Program-made: the position numbers and the translations under genes | The notes under the pieces: generated by a model | The model's database searches: none | Told to the model about the DNA's origin: nothing | The model's input: the letters and a program-made list of their open reading frames with translations, nothing else | Shown here: positions 1 through 7,356 of the stretch, in pieces | Numbering within the stretch: the first letter of the stretch is position 1 | Layout of the letters: each line of letters starts with the position of its first letter | Assembly: GCA_021846515.1 (NCBI GenBank) | Contig: JAJZWU010000019.1 | Span: forward strand, 1-36,384 | From: Actinomycetes bacterium | Lineage (GTDB): Bacteria > Actinomycetota > Acidimicrobiia > Acidimicrobiales > JAMCPL01 | Length of the DNA: 36,384 bases | Reading direction: 5' to 3'

Positions 1-80
1 GAGGGCACGATGAGGGCATATAAAAATGCTAAGAAGATGAACGTATCTCAAATATACTACCTGAACAGGGATATTGAGAG

Positions 81-155
81 GGTGGCCGAGGGGACTTGAA
101 CCCCCGACCTTCTGGGCCACAACCAGACGCTCTAACCTACTGAGCTACGGCCACC
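81..155 (-). tRNA. tRNA-His (anticodon GTG)
   Basis: The minus strand folds into a full cloverleaf. The acceptor stem has eight base pairs because an extra 5' G (position −1) pairs with the discriminator C73, which is the identity element of tRNA-His. The anticodon loop reads TTGTGGC, giving anticodon GTG. The T-loop is TTCAAGT. The 3' CCA is not encoded, so it would be added by the CCA-adding enzyme. Transcription runs out of the window to the left. Confidence 0.96.
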
Positions 156-187
156 ATGTATAATTTCAAGGTTAATTGAATTCAGCT

Positions 188-198
188 TATAGTATACA
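188..198. promoter_or_regulatory. Candidate divergent −10 region between tRNA-His and the epimerase gene
   Basis: The stretch TATAGTATACA contains TATAGT and TATACA on the plus strand and TATACT on the minus strand. A near-symmetric −10 box can serve both strands, here the aldose epimerase to the right and tRNA-His to the left. No convincing −35 element was found, so this is inference from the −10 pattern and the divergent gene arrangement. Confidence 0.35.
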
Positions 199-214
199 CT
201 AGAAAGTACACACC

Positions 215-1228
215 ATGGCCAACACTACATTTGACAAATCAAGCAATAAAGCCTCCACGGAGGTAACGCCACCACTATCTGGCAGGCAATACGAAATTGC
301 CTACGGCAACCAGCGTGCAGTAATAGCTGAAGTAGGAGCCACTCTACGCCGATACGATGTAGGTGGCGCACCTATTATAGACGGCTTCGGCGAAGATGAA
401 ATCTGCCACTCAGCCAAGGGGCAGGTTCTGGCGCCGTGGCCAAACAGATTGCGCGACGGCAAATATACCTTCAAAGGAAAGGCTGCTACGGTAGCTATCA
501 ACGAGCCTGAAAGGCACAACGCAATACACGGGCTCTTACGATACCATCTATGGAATCTGGTAACTGCTACCCAAAATTACTGCCGCCTCCAATGCATCTT
601 GGCGCCCCAGCCAGCTTATCCATGGTGGCTTGAGATACAAATAGAATACCGGCTGAGTAGATCTGGCCTATCGGTAGAGGTAACAGCGTCTACTCCAGGA
701 AAGGAGACCGCTCCATTTGGCATAGGATTTCACCCCTACCTGTCAACGAATAGGCAACACCTGGATGGATGCAGAATTATGGTGCCTGCATCGACTGTAC
801 TGGTCATAGATGACAGAATGATCCCAGCCGATCAACATGATGTAACCGGCAGCCAGTACGACATTAGAACGCCTACTCTCATAGGAGATACCTCTCTCGA
901 TACCGCATATACGGGGTTACAACGAGATGCAGACGGGATAGCGAAGGTAGAGCTTGATCCCGCAGATGGTAGTCGGCAGATCACGCTATGGATGGATTCA
1001 TCGTTCAAGTATGTTCAGGTATTTACAGCAGACACCCTGCCAGACGAGAGTGAGAGAAGAAGGATGATCGCACTGGAACCAATGACCTGCCCTCCCAATG
1101 CACTACAAACACATGTAGACATTATAGAGCTCGAACCTGGACAGAGGTTTCACGCCAAATGGGGCATATCGACAACAGCTTTGAATGATAATCCAAATCA
1201 CTCCACCGTGGCTGCACCAGCCAGTTAG
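215..1228 (+). CDS. Aldose 1-epimerase (galactose mutarotase family)
   Basis: The 337-residue protein belongs to the aldose 1-epimerase fold, which interconverts alpha and beta anomers of aldoses in the cytoplasm. Family features seen: the PWPNRLRDG segment (residues 74–82), the NAIHGLLR segment with a conserved His105, the catalytic His173 in GFHPYL, and the catalytic Glu288 in ALEPMTCPPNA. It is a full-length single domain without a signal peptide. The ATG at 215 is chosen because the first conserved blocks follow at normal distance; no good Shine–Dalgarno precedes it, and a −10-like box lies 17–27 nt upstream, so the leader would be very short. Its stop overlaps by 4 nt the stop of the convergent GGDEF/EAL gene. 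The substrate sugar cannot be read from sequence; the group includes glucose-6-phosphate epimerase-like members, so galM is not assigned. Confidence 0.87.
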   Translation: MANTTFDKSSNKASTEVTPPLSGRQYEIAYGNQRAVIAEVGATLRRYDVGGAPIIDGFGEDEICHSAKGQVLAPWPNRLRDGKYTFKGKAATVAINEPERHNAIHGLLRYHLWNLVTATQNYCRLQCILAPQPAYPWWLEIQIEYRLSRSGLSVEVTASTPGKETAPFGIGFHPYLSTNRQHLDGCRIMVPASTVLVIDDRMIPADQHDVTGSQYDIRTPTLIGDTSLDTAYTGLQRDADGIAKVELDPADGSRQITLWMDSSFKYVQVFTADTLPDESERRRMIALEPMTCPPNALQTHVDIIELEPGQRFHAKWGISTTALNDNPNHSTVAAPAS

Positions 1229-3765
1229 CGCGATGAGGTAGCTAATTGTCCGGCATCAGCCGCTGCTAACGGCTTGGCAAATAAGTACCCTTGCGCCAGC
1301 TTGCAGCCCATAGACAGGAGCTTCTCGGATTGCTCTTCGTGCTCTATACCCTCAGCAACAACAGCCAGTCCAAACTCACTCGCTACATACAATATTGCTG
1401 AGATAATTGTATCATCCTGTGTGCCTATTCTATCGACAAACGATTTATCAATCTTTACAATATCTATAGGCAGTTGCGAAAGCCAGGTCAGCGAGGAGTA
1501 TCCGGTACCAAAGTCATCCAGAGATATCCTTACCCCCATCTCCTTTAACGCATCCAGCCTTCTGGTAACTTGATCGATATCCCAGATCAGGCTGGATTCA
1601 GTAATTTCAATAACCAACCTGTCCGATCGCAAACCGGAGATTTCCAGGACGTCGGCAACCTGTGAAATAATCCTGTCTGATGCCAGTTGCTGGCTGGACG
1701 CATTTACCGATACCGACATATTGGATGCACCCTGAAACGAATGATGCCACTCCGCCATCTGCATACAAGCCTCTTCCAATACCCACTGCCCCAAGTCGTG
1801 TATCTCACCTGACTGTTCAGCTAACGGGATAAACGTCAATGGAGGAACGATCCCTCTCGTCGGATGATTCCACCTAACAAGCGCCTCAAATCCTGTAGTT
1901 TCCCTGGTAGCAAGAGATACGATCGGTTGATACATGAGGAAAAATTGCTTATCCTGTACTGCATTGCGCAGGTCATACTCTATAGATAGATTGTCTTTTA
2001 TTTTGGTCAAAAAGTCTTCTGTAAAGATAGATATCCTACCGTCACTATGCTTCTTGGCGTGATACAACGCGACGGCTGCATCGCCAATGACATCCTCATC
2101 ACATTCACCTGGACGTACAAGTTTTATTCCTATGTGTGCGCCAAGGGGAACAGCGAGATCATCTTCCGTAAAGGGGGTATCGAATATATGCAACAAGTGG
2201 CGAGCGTAAGCGATGGCACTGTCATTATCAAGAATATCGTCTGCAAGTATAGCAAACTCATCTCCATCGAACCGAGATACAATATGTCCCGGCCTGACCT
2301 GGCCCTCCAGGCGAGCAGAGACTGTTTTCAGTATCCGGTCTCCTATATCCCTTCCCTTGGTATCATTGACTGTCTTGAACGAATCTATATCAATATAAAT
2401 AACAGCCATAATATAGTCACCCTCTTTATGCGATTCAACGGACAGGTTGTCAACAGCCCAACTGTTCAGATGATTGATCAGGAAAGCTCTGTTGGGCAGA
2501 CCGGTCAGCTGATCATGGGTAAGTGATCGCTCCATCTCCGATTCAAGCTCCTTTTGCTTGGTGACGTCTCTTACCATAACCATACGTATCGAGCGTGTTG
2601 GCTCATCTGGTCTACCATCTGACCATTCCTCGTCAAGTGTGTAATCCTCGCTCTGGGCGTAAGGGGGCAAGCTGGACTTGATCTGTATTGGAGAACTTAC
2701 CGTTACCTCTATAGTCATGACATGGCCATCTGAGAATACTCCTTCAGTCAGCTTCTGCTCGGCGTTGTCCTTAAAATATCTCTTATCTGCATGATCATCC
2801 CTATTTGCATGATCATCCCATTCAGATGCAATCCCAAAGTGCGGTATAAGAAGCGAGATGTCTCTACCTACCAACTCAGACTCATCGTATCCAAACATAA
2901 GTCCTGCGCGAGCATTCATTCCATCGATATAGCAGTTTTTGTCAATCGTAATAATTGCCTCTGGAGCCTGCTGAACCATTGATTTAAAGCGTGTAGCCTG
3001 TAAACGATCAGTTTCCATCTGCTGTTCCAGGGCATTCCTGTGTGCTCTGAACTCTTTTGCAAATTCATTGGAAAGCACAGTGGCCACACCGGCCGCAATG
3101 ACAATTAACCCGATCCTTTCAATTGCATCCGGTGTCGAAATATGCCAACCGGTTGCACCTAAAACTACGACATACGATACGATGGCCAACGTAGCAAAGG
3201 TAACTCGCTTATACAACAATGATGCGCTGTTTGTAAGAAACAGCAACAGGATGAAATAGACCAGGTATATTCTTGATTGAGCACCACCGGTAAATGCTAT
3301 TGCTACTGCTATAATGGCAATATCTACCAACGACCAGGCATCCATTAGTACTTCATCTTTCTTCAACGGTAACCCACTGAATGCCCTTCTCTTATTGTAT
3401 AGAACGACAAGTACGCTAAGCATAGCCAGCACAGTTATCCCCATAAGCACTGCAAAAAGTACACTGAAATGCCCTTTTGTAAGTACATAAAAAGCACTTA
3501 CAGCAATGACCAGAATTGTAGTGACAAACCCTATCCTGACATGCTGAATACGGTAACGTATGAGCGGATCGGCAGTGGAATGATCAATCGAGTAGGCAGA
3601 AGTCGGTTGCTCATGCTTGGCATCCAGGCTTCCGTCCACCCCGGCAGGTGAAACTGACTTGCCTGTAGCTTCCCCTAGATTAGCATTGTCAGGCAAGTAG
3701 CTACCTACTCGCGACAGGAGGCTACTCTCGTCATGGCCTACCAGACCATGTCTAGCCTTTAGCAT
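1225..3765 (-). CDS. Membrane PAS–GGDEF–EAL protein (c-di-GMP turnover)
   Basis: This is a predicted inner-membrane protein that makes and/or degrades cyclic di-GMP. Using the longest reading frame (851 residues from a TTG at 3780), there are about six hydrophobic segments at residues 82–240, a PAS domain (about 262–410), a GGDEF domain (about 418–588) and an EAL domain (about 600–845). The EAL domain looks intact: EAL at 632–634, ITES, DDFGTGYSSL (755–764), KIDKSFV, the E810-containing motif and QGYLFAKP. The GGDEF signature is DGDEF (505–509), and the usual His of the GHxxGD motif is Arg (GRDIGD), so cyclase activity is less certain than phosphodiesterase activity. I prefer the ATG at 3765 (846 residues) because GGAG sits 9 nt upstream of it. 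The PAS region contains an in-frame 18-bp duplication. Confidence 0.93.
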   Translation of the reverse strand: MLKARHGLVGHDESSLLSRVGSYLPDNANLGEATGKSVSPAGVDGSLDAKHEQPTSAYSIDHSTADPLIRYRIQHVRIGFVTTILVIAVSAFYVLTKGHFSVLFAVLMGITVLAMLSVLVVLYNKRRAFSGLPLKKDEVLMDAWSLVDIAIIAVAIAFTGGAQSRIYLVYFILLLFLTNSASLLYKRVTFATLAIVSYVVVLGATGWHISTPDAIERIGLIVIAAGVATVLSNEFAKEFRAHRNALEQQMETDRLQATRFKSMVQQAPEAIITIDKNCYIDGMNARAGLMFGYDESELVGRDISLLIPHFGIASEWDDHANRDDHADKRYFKDNAEQKLTEGVFSDGHVMTIEVTVSSPIQIKSSLPPYAQSEDYTLDEEWSDGRPDEPTRSIRMVMVRDVTKQKELESEMERSLTHDQLTGLPNRAFLINHLNSWAVDNLSVESHKEGDYIMAVIYIDIDSFKTVNDTKGRDIGDRILKTVSARLEGQVRPGHIVSRFDGDEFAILADDILDNDSAIAYARHLLHIFDTPFTEDDLAVPLGAHIGIKLVRPGECDEDVIGDAAVALYHAKKHSDGRISIFTEDFLTKIKDNLSIEYDLRNAVQDKQFFLMYQPIVSLATRETTGFEALVRWNHPTRGIVPPLTFIPLAEQSGEIHDLGQWVLEEACMQMAEWHHSFQGASNMSVSVNASSQQLASDRIISQVADVLEISGLRSDRLVIEITESSLIWDIDQVTRRLDALKEMGVRISLDDFGTGYSSLTWLSQLPIDIVKIDKSFVDRIGTQDDTIISAILYVASEFGLAVVAEGIEHEEQSEKLLSMGCKLAQGYLFAKPLAAADAGQLATSSR
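2788..2819. repeat. Tandem 18-bp duplication inside the PAS domain
   Basis: The 14-mer TGCATGATCATCCC occurs at 2788–2801 and again at 2806–2819, a period of 18 bp. The duplication is in frame and gives two similar peptides (DDHANR, DDHADK) in a loop of the PAS domain. Confidence 0.8.
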
Positions 3766-3854
3766 AATCTGCGACTCCAACTAGTACCATATCTACCCCA
3801 CTCTCCCGAAACCTCATAACAAACTCAGGTAGTCATTTTTGAATATACGGAGGT

Positions 3855-3884
3855 TTGACCATTACAACCTCATAAACTATTATA
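3855..3884. promoter_or_regulatory. Candidate bidirectional promoter upstream of the GGDEF/EAL gene
   Basis: On the plus strand TTGACC (3855–3860) is followed after 17 nt by TATTAT (3878–3883). On the minus strand a perfect TATAAT occupies 3884–3879, correctly oriented for the GGDEF/EAL gene with a leader of roughly 107 nt. The two −10 boxes overlap. The plus-strand promoter would transcribe towards, and antisense to, the end of the YbjQ-like operon. Motif matching only. Confidence 0.45.
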
Positions 3885-3902
3885 CTTTTACACGTAAAGT
3901 AT
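3882..3902. promoter_or_regulatory. Inverted repeat, operator-like
   Basis: ATACTTT (3882–3888) and AAAGTAT (3896–3902) form perfect 7-bp arms around a 7-nt centre. The repeat covers the −10/−35 region of the minus-strand promoter and the predicted start point of the plus-strand promoter. The same half-site sequence recurs about 100 bp away at 3988–4000, which supports a protein-binding site rather than a terminator. Confidence 0.45.
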
Positions 3903-3987
3903 TGCTATAGTTACAATATCAATTAAGCAGATGGATAAGTACCTATATGGCTACAAAATGCGTTCTTATCCAGACTGACAGGTTGCT

Positions 3988-4000
3988 AAAGTAATACTTT
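3988..4000. promoter_or_regulatory. Second palindrome with the same half-sites
   Basis: AAAGTA-A-TACTTT is a perfect 13-bp palindrome that reuses the half-site of the inverted repeat at 3882–3902. It lies downstream of the YbjQ-like operon and upstream of the GGDEF/EAL gene. It is likely a second operator for the same unknown regulator; this is inference. Confidence 0.4.
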
Positions 4001-4052
4001 CGAGGTCGCGATACCTCCCTTATAGAAAGGAATTGCACCCCCTTATGGTCAG

Positions 4053-5246
4053 TCAACCTCTCTCTTTATGCATTGCTGTTGGAGAAGTACGGATTATCTC
4101 ATCTTCCAGCGGTACTGTTAGCTTGGGAGATAATTTGATATGCTCTCTAGCCTTCTGCACTATGGCGGTTCCCATTGCAAAGAATTCTATAGTATGACTA
4201 CCCCCCCATCCATGAGATGACTCCTCAACGGTTACCCCAACCACACCATCAGCACCACATGCCGCAGCTTCTCTCTGCATCCGATCCATGGCGCGCTCAC
4301 GTGCATCATAGAGGGCACGAGTATATGCTTCTATCTCCATATTTGCCATCTTTGTCATAGTGACGAGGTTCCTACTTCGCACGTAGTAAACGCACGAACC
4401 CATTACAACCTGAACCGGCATATAGCCAGCCTTTACAAGCAAGTAAAAATCCTGTCCGTTTAGATGACTGGAGAAGAATCCGGCATCTTGACCATGCGAC
4501 CCTTTATGGCTAACCGAACTACCGGATGGCTGTACATGTCCTCCGCCATTGCCAACTGGTTTATTTCTTATGGACGTTCCAAGTGCAAGAAAGCGGCTTG
4601 CCGACATACTTTCATCTCCAGCTGAAAATGGTCCTACCAACAACTCTACTCCGACCACACCAGATCCGCCGGCACGTTTTCCTTCATTTGCAAGTCGTTT
4701 CAAAGCTGTACTTCTGGCATCATGCATGGCAGTGGAAAGTGCGTCGATCTCCATACCTATACCCGACATGGCTCCCTGCGCCTGGCTCCCATAGCCCTGA
4801 ACTGACTGGCCGGCTCCTGACCATAGGGCCTGTCCGTAAGTAATATTTACAGGCATGCCGGTATGATACACGCACGAACCGACTACAAACGATATTGGCT
4901 CATAGCCGGCCTGCCTAATCACTACCGCCTCGTCCACACTCAAATCAGAGGAGAAGAATCTCCTAACAGGTACAGAAGCGCTACTGCCACCGCCGGCATG
5001 TTTAGATGCCCCTCTTCCACGCGTATCATTTTGTGATGCACCATGCTCTCTTGCCCAGCTCCCGAAGTAAAGATCAAAGTACTCCTGGTTTTGCCCGCTA
5101 TCCCCAGATGCCCGTTTGGATGCTGCTGCAATCCCAAGTCTACTCTCCAACGCTTCTACAGCACTGGAACTTAACTTGTTTTGACTTGGTGTAGATTCAG
5201 GATTGTCTTTATCCCCTCGTATCTTCTTGTCCGAAGGCGTATTCAT
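4053..5246 (-). CDS. Tandem YbjQ-like domain protein A (third gene of the paralogous operon)
   Basis: The 397-residue protein has two diverged copies of the YbjQ (UPF0145, putative heavy-metal-binding) domain, at about 97–227 and 257–363. Each copy shows the paralogue signature: an opening FFSSxL block, GYxPxxxVxGSCVY, an Ala-Arg-rich helix (ALYDARERAMDRM in copy 2), GADGVVGV or GSGVVGV, and a closing EFFAMGTAI-type strand. The first about 95 residues are polar, low-complexity and probably disordered; a Gly/Ser/His linker joins the copies. No signal peptide or membrane segment is seen. Its ATG overlaps the previous gene's stop as ATGA and has a perfect AGGAGG 5 nt upstream, so it is translationally coupled. 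Metal binding is only the family name's suggestion; no conserved metal-ligand set is visible, though a Cys in GSCVY occurs in both copies. Confidence 0.82.
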   Translation of the reverse strand: MNTPSDKKIRGDKDNPESTPSQNKLSSSAVEALESRLGIAAASKRASGDSGQNQEYFDLYFGSWAREHGASQNDTRGRGASKHAGGGSSASVPVRRFFSSDLSVDEAVVIRQAGYEPISFVVGSCVYHTGMPVNITYGQALWSGAGQSVQGYGSQAQGAMSGIGMEIDALSTAMHDARSTALKRLANEGKRAGGSGVVGVELLVGPFSAGDESMSASRFLALGTSIRNKPVGNGGGHVQPSGSSVSHKGSHGQDAGFFSSHLNGQDFYLLVKAGYMPVQVVMGSCVYYVRSRNLVTMTKMANMEIEAYTRALYDARERAMDRMQREAAACGADGVVGVTVEESSHGWGGSHTIEFFAMGTAIVQKAREHIKLSPKLTVPLEDEIIRTSPTAMHKERG

Positions 5247-6223
5247 GAGAGCCTCCTGCGATCAGCCAGCCGCATAACGGGTAGTGGTAGAGCGGACAGG
5301 GAATCGTCACCTAAGGCAGGATTGAATTGGACAACAGCCGTTCCAGTAACGGTCACCTCCAGAAAGTTCTGCCCTCCCATCATCCCAGTTGAACTTAGAT
5401 CAACTTCCACCCCAACTACACCATCACCTACAGCAGCGGCCTGATCATCCATACGAGATATGGCCATGGATACACACTCATCCAGTGCCCGGCTGAATTG
5501 CGATACTTCGCTGTTCCACCAAGACTGAGCCTGATAAGATGCTTGCCAACCCGCGTAAGTACGTACAGCTGCCACACCAATGACCAGGGCAGATGGGGCA
5601 TAGCCAGTCCTAAGTAGTTTTGCAAAATCCTGCCCGGAGAGATGGGAGGTAAAAGGCATACCAAGCGGGGGGGATCCTGGGGCCATGACTGCGGTACCGG
5701 TTGCATAAAAATCTATCCCCACTACTGGAGTAGATATCCTTTTCATTTGCAGCCTCACCCCTACTACACCATGAGCACCAAATGTCCTGGCTTCATCGAT
5801 CATTCGCTGCATGGCCGTACTGGCAGCCGAGATAACACCGTGCTCATAATAATCCTGCTCTACGTCTACTCCGCTGCCTCCCCCGGCTCCATAGCCACCC
5901 ATAGCTGCCATCCTAAATCCGCCAAATGCCCCAGGCGCTCCCAATGCGCCATATGCTCTTTGATTCTGATTGCCGGCTATCACGGTTCCTCCGACTGAAC
6001 TAAACGAACCTATCCGATATACAGAGGTACCCAACACTAATCCCAATGGCTGAAAACCCACACCTCGAATAGCCGCCAATTCTGGGACAGAAAGACCAGA
6101 GCCCCAAGCTCCCTGTGACCTCTCGTCGGCTGTAACAGTAACCTGATCTACTTCCGAGTCGTCAGAGCCAGGAATATCCCCCACAGCATGCAAGCCATCT
6201 GGCGTCGGTATCGCGTCATTCAT
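5243..6223 (-). CDS. Tandem YbjQ-like domain protein B (second gene of the paralogous operon)
   Basis: The 326-residue protein has two YbjQ-like domains, at about 43–180 and 190–298. Copy 1 carries a Gly/Ala-rich insertion of nearly 50 residues (about 73–120) after GTSVYRIG; copy 2 has lost the VY motif (GVAAVRTY). Both keep the helix followed by GVVGV and the closing GTAV strand. It is the most diverged of the three paralogues and lacks the Cys found at the VY motif of protein A and of copy 2 in protein C. The ATG at 6223 has GGAGG 9 nt upstream and lies 21 nt after the preceding gene's stop. The stop overlaps the start of gene A. No signal peptide or membrane segment is evident. Function unknown. 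Confidence 0.8.
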   Translation of the reverse strand: MNDAIPTPDGLHAVGDIPGSDDSEVDQVTVTADERSQGAWGSGLSVPELAAIRGVGFQPLGLVLGTSVYRIGSFSSVGGTVIAGNQNQRAYGALGAPGAFGGFRMAAMGGYGAGGGSGVDVEQDYYEHGVISAASTAMQRMIDEARTFGAHGVVGVRLQMKRISTPVVGIDFYATGTAVMAPGSPPLGMPFTSHLSGQDFAKLLRTGYAPSALVIGVAAVRTYAGWQASYQAQSWWNSEVSQFSRALDECVSMAISRMDDQAAAVGDGVVGVEVDLSSTGMMGGQNFLEVTVTGTAVVQFNPALGDDSLSALPLPVMRLADRRRLS

Positions 6224-6244
6224 TCCAGCAAACCTCCGGTTACC

Positions 6245-7138
6245 TTAGCGATCCAATGACAACATCATCTGCGGCTTTGTTATGACGTGATCACTTCTAA
6301 TGGGCCTGATAGCTGTTCCTATGGCAAAGAACTCTATAACATGGCTACCCCAAAAATGCGACTTCTCGACCATCTGTACACCTACAATACCTTCAGCCCC
6401 CAGACGCTCAGCCTCATCCTGCATCCTGGTCATCGCAAGCTCCCTGGCCTCATAGAGCGCCTGAGTAAAAGGGACCAACTCGCTGTTACTGGCCGTTTGA
6501 GCAACTACATTACCCAGGCCCCTGTGTCCTACATGGTACACACAGGTACCCATTACCATGCCAAGGGGCATATATCCAGACTGGACCAGCGTCCAGAAAT
6601 CCTGCCCCGACAAATCACTGGTAAACGGGGCACCCAGATTATTACGCCAACTCCCTGGGTTGTCATTGGACTCTATGGCAGTTCCTATGGCAATGAACTC
6701 GGCAGAATGGGGACCCCAATCATAAAAATTCACATCCAAACGTACCCCCACAACTCCGTCTGCTCCGAGCACCTTGGCTTCTGCCTCCATGCGAGACATA
6801 GCCAACTCTCTGGCCGTATACATTGCCTGCGATAGTTTGTCCAATTCTCTATTCTTCGACCATGAACGCCCCTGGAGGCCAATATGATAAATTGAGCTAC
6901 CAAACACCAGACCTTTTGGATTAAAACCGGCCTCCTTGACAAGTAAAAACTCGTTTACCGACAGGTCGGAGGTAAACAACCCCGCCTTGCCGTCATGGGT
7001 TCGCAACTCTGCAAGTCTACTCAGTGCATCTTTTGGAAGCCCTATACTATTTGGATCCAGTGACTCTATAGCCTTGCTCTCTTGCGGAGCCAACTGTTTA
7101 TCCTCTGAAACCGACTTTGTAGTTTGATCTTTTGCCAC
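6245..7138 (-). CDS. Tandem YbjQ-like domain protein C (first gene of the paralogous operon)
   Basis: The 297-residue protein is the most regular member, with two YbjQ-like domains at about 54–156 and 171–278. Both contain FTSDLS, GFNPKGLVFG/GYMPLGMVMG, ARELAMxRM, GADGVVGV or GAEGIVGV, and EFxAIGTAI. These match the helix–(G/A)VVG–GTAV core of the single-domain YbjQ family (about 105 residues), whose solved members form ring-like oligomers. The start is GTG at 7138 with AAGGA about 10 nt upstream; a CATAAT box lies further upstream. It begins a three-gene operon continuing through B and A with spacing +21 and −4 nt. Role unknown; family naming suggests metal or stress response but nothing here proves it. 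Confidence 0.83.
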   Translation of the reverse strand: MAKDQTTKSVSEDKQLAPQESKAIESLDPNSIGLPKDALSRLAELRTHDGKAGLFTSDLSVNEFLLVKEAGFNPKGLVFGSSIYHIGLQGRSWSKNRELDKLSQAMYTARELAMSRMEAEAKVLGADGVVGVRLDVNFYDWGPHSAEFIAIGTAIESNDNPGSWRNNLGAPFTSDLSGQDFWTLVQSGYMPLGMVMGTCVYHVGHRGLGNVVAQTASNSELVPFTQALYEARELAMTRMQDEAERLGAEGIVGVQMVEKSHFWGSHVIEFFAIGTAIRPIRSDHVITKPQMMLSLDR

Positions 7139-7356
7139 TGTCTCTTTCCTTCTCTATTATGCCCTATTCTACTATTTCGTTGTTCCGTCCAGCTCTGTCC
7201 CTACGCTCTGCAACGTAACAACTTGCCCTATCCCGCTGCTGCACTTCCTCGTACTACACTGCTCTTACTCGTACCACTACCGGGTCGCAACCGGTTCTAC
7301 TCTGAATATACTAGACGCATTCCTCCCTTTAGTGTAGGCAGCACCAGATAGCGTCC

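Noticed and set aside
2047-2526. 159-codon plus-strand frame inside the GGDEF/EAL gene
   Set aside because: It is wholly antisense to conserved GGDEF and EAL motifs and its product has no recognisable domain.
2788-2819. The duplicated TGCATGATCATCCC as a CRISPR-like or regulatory repeat
   Set aside because: Only two copies, in frame within a coding region; a simple tandem duplication explains it.
4002-4017. GAGGT/ACCTC hairpin as the terminator of the YbjQ-like operon
   Set aside because: The stem is only 5 bp and no T-run follows on the minus strand, so it is not a convincing terminator.
6287-6835. 182-codon plus-strand frame inside YbjQ-like gene C
   Set aside because: It is antisense to a gene with clear paralogues and good ribosome-binding sites; its length reflects the regular repeat content.
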